Assembly: GCA_016937315.1 (NCBI GenBank)
Contig: JAFGWD010000168.1
Coordinates: forward strand, 1-9,973
Direction: 5' to 3'
Length of the DNA stretch: 9,973 nucleotides
From: Rhodospirillaceae bacterium
GTDB taxonomy: Bacteria > Pseudomonadota > Alphaproteobacteria > Rhodospirillales > Rhodospirillaceae
Positions 5,652 to 9,973 of this stretch are shown one piece after another; within the stretch, counting starts at the first letter, position 1, and every line of letters starts with the position of its first letter. The notes below the pieces were generated by a model that made no database searches, was not told the origin of the DNA, and worked only from the letters and a program-made list of their open reading frames with translations. A program made the position numbers and the translations under genes.

Positions 5652-6761
5652 ATGGCTATGATTTCCATGCGTCAGTTGCTGGATCACGCGGCGGAGTTCG
5701 GTTATGGCGTGCCGGCGTTCAATGTGAACAACATGGAGCAGGTTCTTGCGATTATGGCGGCGGCGAAAAAGGCCGACGCTCCGGTGATTTTACAGGCGAG
5801 TCGTGGGGCTCGCAGTTATGCTGGCGACACCATGATCAAGTATATGATCATGGGCGTGGTTGAAATGTTCCCGGACATTCCGGTTTGCATGCATCAAGAC
5901 CATGGCAACAGTTTATCGACCTGTATGTCTGCGGTTGCTGCGGGTTTTTCCTCGGTGATGATGGACGGCTCGTTGATGGAGGATGCTAAGTCTCCTTCTT
6001 CCTACTTCTACAACGTTGAGACCACCAAGTCGGTTGCCGATATATCGCACTTGATTGGTGTGTCCGTGGAAGGTGAACTGGGGTGCTTAGGGTCGTTGGA
6101 GACCGGCAAGGGCGACAAGGAAGATGGCCACGGGTTCGAAGGTAAGTTGGAGCGCAGTGCGCTTTTGACTGACCCGACTCAAGCCGCCGATTTTGTCGCG
6201 AAGACCAAGGTTGATGCCTTGGCGGTGGCGATTGGAACATCGCATGGGGCGTACAAATTCACCCGCAAACCGACCGGTGATATCTTGGCCATGGATGTGA
6301 TCAAGGCGATCAACGAGCGGTTGCCTGGCACGCACTTGGTGATGCATGGTTCGTCCTCGGTGCCGCAGGATTTGCAGGACATTATCAACGCCTATGGCGG
6401 GGAAATGCCACAGACCTACGGTGTGCCGGTGGAAGAAATCGTCGAAGGCATCAAGTATGGCGTGCGTAAGGTCAACATTGATACCGATTGCCGGATGGCG
6501 ATTACCGGGCAAATCCGTAAGGTCTTTGCCGAAAACAAGGCCGAATTCGATCCGCGCAAGTATCTGAAGCCTGCGATGACGGCGATGGAAAAGGTTTGTT
6601 TGGAACGTTACGAGGCATTTGGAACGTGCAATCGGGCGTCTAAGATCAAGGCCATTCCGTTGGCTGACATGGCGAAGCGGTATGCCTCTGGCGAGTTGGA
6701 CCCGAAAATCCGTTCGGCGGCGAACCCGGCTCCGGGGTCTGAGCCGATCATCGGCATTTGA
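5652..6761 (+). CDS. fba: Class II fructose-bisphosphate aldolase, Calvin-cycle subtype
   Basis: Zinc-dependent aldolase condensing dihydroxyacetone phosphate with glyceraldehyde-3-phosphate (fructose-1,6-bisphosphate) and, in the Calvin subtype, with erythrose-4-phosphate (sedoheptulose-1,7-bisphosphate). The 369 residues match the long CbbA-type class II group. Motifs: GVPAFNVNNMEQ (19-30), HQDHG with catalytic D83 and zinc ligand H84, VEGELG (139-144), GTSHGAYKF with H198, MHGSSSVP with H232, and VNIDTD (274-279) for phosphate and DHAP. The long insert around 147-165 and C-terminal extension (about 320-369) are usual for this subtype. GGAGGA sits about 10 bases before the ATG; a second in-frame ATG at 5658 is less well placed. 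It is flanked by hairpins on both sides within the operon. In this context cbbA would be an equally good name. Confidence 0.96.
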   Translation: MAMISMRQLLDHAAEFGYGVPAFNVNNMEQVLAIMAAAKKADAPVILQASRGARSYAGDTMIKYMIMGVVEMFPDIPVCMHQDHGNSLSTCMSAVAAGFSSVMMDGSLMEDAKSPSSYFYNVETTKSVADISHLIGVSVEGELGCLGSLETGKGDKEDGHGFEGKLERSALLTDPTQAADFVAKTKVDALAVAIGTSHGAYKFTRKPTGDILAMDVIKAINERLPGTHLVMHGSSSVPQDLQDIINAYGGEMPQTYGVPVEEIVEGIKYGVRKVNIDTDCRMAITGQIRKVFAENKAEFDPRKYLKPAMTAMEKVCLERYEAFGTCNRASKIKAIPLADMAKRYASGELDPKIRSAANPAPGSEPIIGI

Positions 6762-6781
6762 TCAATTGTGAGCATTTGGTG

Positions 6782-6806
6782 CGGGGCGGTTTGTGTGACC
6801 GCCCCG
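6782..6806 (+). promoter_or_regulatory. Intercistronic hairpin between fba and rpe
   Basis: A perfect 9-bp GC-rich stem, CGGGGCGGT (6782-6790) with ACCGCCCCG (6798-6806), and a 7-base loop, beginning 20 bases after the fba stop and ending 25 bases before rpe. It is followed by TCAGTTTGG, with no proper U-tract. It may be a weak attenuator or an mRNA stabiliser that lowers epimerase output relative to aldolase. Confidence 0.55.
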
Positions 6807-6831
6807 TCAGTTTGGAAAACGGAACGTGACG

Positions 6832-7473
6832 ATGCCCGTAAAAATCGCCCCTTCGATTTTGTCTGCTGATTTCGCACGTTTGGGCGAAGAAATCCGTGCG
6901 TTGGATGCGGCTGGTGCGGATTATATCCATGTGGATGTCATGGATGGGCATTTCGTCCCTAACTTGACCTTTGGTGCCCCGGTGATGAAGGCGTTGCGGC
7001 GGCATACGGCGCGTCCCTTTGATGTGCACTTGATGATCGAGCCGGTGGATTTTCTGATCCCGGCTTTCGTTGAGGCCGGAGCCGATATTGTGACCGTCCA
7101 TGCGGAGGCCACACGTCATCTTGATCGTTCGTTGCAGGTGATCAAAAGTCTGGGCAAGAAGGCCGGGGTTTCCTTGAACCCCGCGACGCCGGAAAGTGTT
7201 CTGGCTTATGTTCTGGATGCGGTTGATTTGATTCTGGTGATGAGCGTCAACCCCGGTTTTGGCGGACAGTCGTTTATCGCCAGCCAGGTTGAAAAAATCG
7301 CTCGCATCAAAGCGATGATCGGCTCTCGTGCCATTGAAATTGAAGTCGATGGCGGCATCAATCCGAGCACGGCCAAAACCTGCATTGCGGCGGGTGCGAA
7401 CGTTCTGGTGGCGGGCAGTGCAGTCTTTGCAACGCCGGACTATGCTGCGAACATTCAGGCCTTGAGAGGCTAG
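6832..7473 (+). CDS. rpe: Ribulose-phosphate 3-epimerase
   Basis: Interconverts ribulose-5-phosphate and xylulose-5-phosphate in the pentose phosphate and Calvin pathways. A 213-residue TIM barrel of normal length. Motifs: IAPSILSADF (5-14), YIHVDVMDGHFVPN (31-44) with metal ligands H33 and D35, FDVHLMIE (63-70) with H66, VNPGFGGQ (139-146), EVDGGIN (171-177) with D173, and VAGSAVF (193-199) for phosphate binding. D35 and D173 are the expected acid/base pair. I chose ATG at 6832 with GGAA about 8 bases upstream; an in-frame GTG at 6826 would add only two residues (MT) and cannot be excluded. It is the last gene of the sugar-phosphate cluster; the next gene lies 272 bp away. In a cbb operon it would be cbbE. 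Confidence 0.96.
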   Translation: MPVKIAPSILSADFARLGEEIRALDAAGADYIHVDVMDGHFVPNLTFGAPVMKALRRHTARPFDVHLMIEPVDFLIPAFVEAGADIVTVHAEATRHLDRSLQVIKSLGKKAGVSLNPATPESVLAYVLDAVDLILVMSVNPGFGGQSFIASQVEKIARIKAMIGSRAIEIEVDGGINPSTAKTCIAAGANVLVAGSAVFATPDYAANIQALRG

Positions 7474-7479
7474 GACTGT

Positions 7480-7504
7480 GCCTTTCCCTTTCCCTTTTTA
7501 GGGA
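7480..7504 (+). other. Pyrimidine tract after rpe
   Basis: Seven bases after the rpe stop there is a run of about 19 pyrimidines (7481-7499) built from CCCTTT-like units, ending in TCCCT-TTTT-AGGGA, a stem of only 5 bp. It is too weak for a confident intrinsic terminator, but it marks where the cluster transcript might end, perhaps with Rho. Confidence 0.25.
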
Positions 7505-7603
7505 TGAGTGTGCGTTCCTGACACCTGCCCTCTGTGACAAGAAACCGAAGATCTATGCCTTGATATTTGCCACCAAGGGGGCATTTGAGGCGTGACGGCC
7601 GTG

Positions 7604-7632
7604 TTGTCACAAAACCATAACCATGCCGTCAC
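7604..7632 (+). promoter_or_regulatory. Pho-box-like triple heptamer upstream of pstS
   Basis: TTGTCAC (7604-7610), CCATAAC (7615-7621) and CCGTCAC (7626-7632) are three heptamers spaced exactly 11 bases apart with 4-base AT-rich or mixed linkers, the geometry of PhoB sites (consensus CTGTCAT-N4-CTGTCAT). The outer two match 5 of 7 consensus positions, or 6 of 7 if the common terminal C is allowed; the middle one is poor. It ends 113 bp before the pstS start. PhoB activation of pstS under phosphate limitation is established for the family. Confidence 0.5.
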
Positions 7633-7745
7633 AAATGATTCGCCGTTCATGAGTAGGTTGTCGGTGCGGTCGGCAGATGATTTTGCCAGGACCGCAGTTC
7701 GCACTTTATCCGATAAAACCCTCTATACCGGAGGCCTTCGCTGTG

Positions 7746-8783
7746 ATGAAACGTTCTCTCGCTGTCGCCGCCCTTGCGACGGTTGCTTTCGCCGGAGTGG
7801 CCGAAGCCCGTGATCAGATCCGTATTGTTGGATCGTCCACGGTGTTTCCGTTTGCTTCCAAGGTTGTCGAACAGTTCGGCAAGACCACCTCGTTCAAGAC
7901 CCCGGTGATCGAGTCCACTGGTTCCGGCGGCGGGTTGAAGCTGTTCTGCGCTGGTGTTGGTGTTGATCACCCGGATATCACCAATGCGTCTCGTGCGATC
8001 AAGGCCTCTGAAGTCGCAACCTGTGCCAAGAATGGCGTGACCAAGATCACCGAGATCACCATTGGTTTTGACGGCATTGTCGTGGCCGATGCTAAAAATG
8101 GTCCGACTCTCGACCTTACTCGTAAAGACCTGTACTTGGCGCTTGCCAAGATGGTTCCGGACCCGAAGGGTGGCGACAAGCTTGTCCCCAACCCCTACAA
8201 GACCTGGAAAGACGTGAATAAGGCGCTGCCGGCCAACGAAATTGAAGTGTTGGGTCCGCCGCCGACCTCTGGTACCCGCGATGCCTTCACCGAACTGGTG
8301 ATGGATCACGGCTGTGAGTCCTTTCCGTTCATGGCGGCGCTGAAGAAGGCTGATAAGAAGGCCTTCAAGGCGTCCTGTCGGTCGGTTCGTGAAGACGGTG
8401 CCTACATCGAAGCCGGTGAGAACGACACTTTGATCGTTAACAAGTTGGTTGAGAATCCGAAGGCTCTGGGTATTTTCGGCTTTTCCTTCCTCGACCAGAA
8501 CGCCGACAAGATCAAAGGCGCGAAGATCGACGGCGTGGTGCCGACCTTCGAGAACATCTCTTCGGCGAAGTATCCGGTGTCCCGTTCGCTGTATTTCTAT
8601 GTTAAGGGTGCACATGTTGGCGTGATCCCAGGCATTAAGGAATACGTGGCGGAATTTACTTCGGAAGCTACGATTGGTCCTGACGGGTACTTGCCGCAGA
8701 TCGGTTTGATCCCCCTGCCGGCAGATGCACGCAAGGCGGTTTCCGCTGCGGGCAAGGCGCTGCCGTCCAATGTGAAGAAGTAA
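7746..8783 (+). CDS. pstS: Phosphate ABC transporter, periplasmic phosphate-binding protein PstS
   Basis: High-affinity periplasmic phosphate receptor that delivers Pi to PstCAB. The 345-residue product has a signal peptide: MKRS, then a hydrophobic core (about 5-17) and an AEA cleavage site after A21. It has no lipobox cysteine, so it should be a soluble periplasmic protein. Phosphate-binding motifs: VGSSTVFPF (28-36), ESTGSGGG (56-63), ITNASRAIKASE (78-89), and TSGTRDAF (174-181). Cysteines C68, C93, C190 and C211 could form disulfides. Start choice: GGAGG (7730-7734) lies 11 bases before ATG 7746 and 8 bases before GTG 7743, so a one-residue longer form is possible. The frame continues open to 7677, but that extension would spoil the signal peptide. 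It is preceded by a Pho-box-like element and followed by a strong hairpin and then pstC, the usual pst order. Confidence 0.95.
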   Translation: MKRSLAVAALATVAFAGVAEARDQIRIVGSSTVFPFASKVVEQFGKTTSFKTPVIESTGSGGGLKLFCAGVGVDHPDITNASRAIKASEVATCAKNGVTKITEITIGFDGIVVADAKNGPTLDLTRKDLYLALAKMVPDPKGGDKLVPNPYKTWKDVNKALPANEIEVLGPPPTSGTRDAFTELVMDHGCESFPFMAALKKADKKAFKASCRSVREDGAYIEAGENDTLIVNKLVENPKALGIFGFSFLDQNADKIKGAKIDGVVPTFENISSAKYPVSRSLYFYVKGAHVGVIPGIKEYVAEFTSEATIGPDGYLPQIGLIPLPADARKAVSAAGKALPSNVKK

Positions 8784-8804
8784 GCCGGGTTTCCGGTTGC
8801 TGCG

Positions 8805-8831
8805 CCGCCGCCCTTGTTTATTGGGCGGCGG
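8805..8831 (+). promoter_or_regulatory. Strong hairpin between pstS and pstC
   Basis: A perfect 9-bp stem, CCGCCGCCC (8805-8813) with GGGCGGCGG (8823-8831), around a 9-base AT-rich loop, beginning 21 bases after the pstS stop. Two further pairs (one G-U) can extend it. The bases after it are TGACTTCCT, so there is no proper U-tract. Such hairpins after binding-protein genes commonly protect the upstream mRNA and let PstS exceed the permease subunits; that role is inferred here. Confidence 0.6.
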
Positions 8832-8892
8832 TGACTTCCTAAAAACGATGTATGATCCGTCGCCCGATTTTTAGCGATGATGAGGCCTGCCG

Positions 8893-9973
8893 ATGCCGTT
8901 GAGTGTTTTGTTACTGGTTCTGTCCGGGCTTTCGATTGTTGCGTATCGTTTTGGCATTGGACGGGCTCTTTCTGTGGTGCCGGGTCGTCAAGCGAGTTTG
9001 CATTCGCGGCCGACCTACCATGGTCTTTATGTCGCCCTTTGGTGTGGTCTGCCCGCGCTTTTGGTGGCGGTATCCTGGGTCGCTTTTCAGCCGATCTTCG
9101 TCAAAGCCATCGTCCTTGGTAGCTTGCCCGACTCTTACGCGGTTATGCCGACGTCGCATCTCAATCTGATTTGGAACGACATCCGCAATCTTGCTTTAGG
9201 CGACGTGGTGCGTGCGGCTCCGGCTCCTGAAATTCAAGAAGCGGCAGAGACTTTTCGGCGCCTGTACACCATTGGCAACGCGGCACTTACGGTGCTCTGC
9301 CTGGTTCTGGCTCCTCTGGGCGCACGCTTCGCGTATCGGCGCATTGCCGTGGATTTGCGTGCGCGTAATCGCGTAGAGTCTGCCATCACGGTTTTTTTGG
9401 TTGCCAGCTCGTTGGTTGCCATTCTCACCACCATCGGCATTGTGTTGTCGTTATTGTTCGAGTCCTTGCGATTCTTCGCCAAAGTGCCCTTGCTTGATTT
9501 CTTGTTTGGCCTGCATTGGAGCCCGCAAACGGCATTGCGTGCTGATCAAGTTGGCAGTTCCGGGTCTTTTGGGGCGGTTCCCCTGTTTTCTGGAACGCTG
9601 CTGATCAGCTTGATTTCGATGTGCGTTGCGGTGCCGGTTGGTTTGATGTCGGCGATTTATATGTCGGAATATGCACACCGCAAGTTCCGCGCCGTTGCCA
9701 AGCCACTTTTGGAGGTTTTGGCGGGTATTCCCACCGTGGTTTATGGCTTTTTTGCCGCGTTGACCGTCGCGCCATTCATTCGCCGTTTGGGTGAGGGCAT
9801 GGGGATGTCGGTAGCGTCCGAAAGTGCGTTGGCTGCCGGTTTGGTGATGGGGGTGATGATCATTCCCTTTGTGTCGTCGATTTCCGACGATGTCATCAAT
9901 GCCGTGCCGCAGGCAATGCGTGACGGAGCCTATGCCTTGGGTGCGACCAAGTCGGAAACCATCCGCAACGTGA
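8893..9973 (+). CDS. pstC: Phosphate ABC transporter permease PstC (3' end off-window)
   Basis: Inner-membrane permease subunit that with PstA forms the phosphate channel driven by PstB. The 360 residues visible run off the window without a stop. Hydrophobic segments: about 3-18, 44-66, 127-144, 164-190, 229-257, 274-296 and 312-330. The conserved permease domain starts near 225 (GSFGAVPLFSGTLLIS) and includes EVLAGIPTVVYGFFAA (274-289) and the EAA-like loop AVPQAMRDGAYALGATKSET (337-356) that contacts the ATPase. Before it lies a long N-terminal extension with extra membrane segments and a roughly 60-residue hydrophilic stretch (about 67-125), making it longer than E. coli PstC (about 319 residues). 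Related long PstC proteins occur in alphaproteobacteria. GAGG lies 7 bases before the ATG at 8893. It is in a pst operon with pstS, and pstA and pstB are expected downstream. Confidence 0.93.
   Translation, partial: MPLSVLLLVLSGLSIVAYRFGIGRALSVVPGRQASLHSRPTYHGLYVALWCGLPALLVAVSWVAFQPIFVKAIVLGSLPDSYAVMPTSHLNLIWNDIRNLALGDVVRAAPAPEIQEAAETFRRLYTIGNAALTVLCLVLAPLGARFAYRRIAVDLRARNRVESAITVFLVASSLVAILTTIGIVLSLLFESLRFFAKVPLLDFLFGLHWSPQTALRADQVGSSGSFGAVPLFSGTLLISLISMCVAVPVGLMSAIYMSEYAHRKFRAVAKPLLEVLAGIPTVVYGFFAALTVAPFIRRLGEGMGMSVASESALAAGLVMGVMIIPFVSSISDDVINAVPQAMRDGAYALGATKSETIRNV

Noticed and set aside
7491..7504. TCCCT-TTTT-AGGGA as an intrinsic terminator of rpe
   Set aside because: The stem is only 5 bp, and the T run is in the loop rather than after the stem.
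7529..7541. CTGTGACAAG as an additional reverse-strand Pho box
   Set aside because: A single heptamer match; no second heptamer at 11-bp spacing on that strand.
7677..7745. N-terminal extension of pstS from ATG at 7677
   Set aside because: It would place 23 non-signal residues before a perfect signal peptide; GGAGG at 7730-7734 supports the start at 7746 or 7743.
7647..8615. 322-residue open frame on the minus strand opposite pstS
   Set aside because: Its composition (rich in Arg, His, Gly, Thr) is that of an antisense shadow, and the + strand encodes a full PstS with all motifs.

Overview
The window (about 10 kb, moderately GC-rich, all genes except the first on the + strand) looks like the chromosome of an alphaproteobacterium, probably Rhodospirillales-like. 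The clues are a Calvin-type class II aldolase next to a GlpX-type fructose bisphosphatase, a PstC with an extended N-terminus, and GC-rich third positions. This assignment is an inference from protein style, not from a marker gene.

Layout. (1) 1-344, minus strand: the N-terminal 114 residues of IspH, the last enzyme of the MEP isoprenoid pathway; the rest lies off the window. (2) 499-1095: a small lipoprotein of unknown function, divergent from ispH. (3) 1096-1658: about 560 bp with no convincing gene but several perfect or near-perfect inverted repeats; possibly a structured RNA or long leader. (4) 1659-2306: a NarL/LuxR-type regulator whose receiver domain has lost the phosphoacceptor aspartate and the acidic pocket. 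(5) 2543-7473: a tight four-gene cluster, glpX - transketolase - class II aldolase - ribulose-phosphate 3-epimerase. (6) 7746 to the end: pstS and the first 360 residues of pstC, the start of a high-affinity phosphate ABC transporter, preceded by a Pho-box-like triple heptamer.

How the genes work together. Aldolase, class II bisphosphatase, transketolase and epimerase are the carbon-rearranging enzymes that turn triose phosphates into ribulose-5-phosphate by the sedoheptulose-bisphosphatase route. They serve the Calvin cycle, and the same set is used in the SBPase variant of the ribulose monophosphate cycle. Neither phosphoribulokinase nor RuBisCO is present, and both flanks hold unrelated genes, so this is a self-contained regeneration module rather than a whole cbb operon. 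The atypical LuxR protein directly upstream is the obvious candidate regulator, though this is unproven. The pst genes form a separate unit probably under PhoB control.

A recurring pattern is GC-rich intercistronic hairpins without U-tracts (tkt-fba, fba-rpe, pstS-pstC), better explained as mRNA processing or stability elements than as terminators. I found no mobile element, CRISPR array, tRNA or rRNA. The parts least explained by known families are the 1096-1658 gap and the degenerate-receiver regulator beside it.
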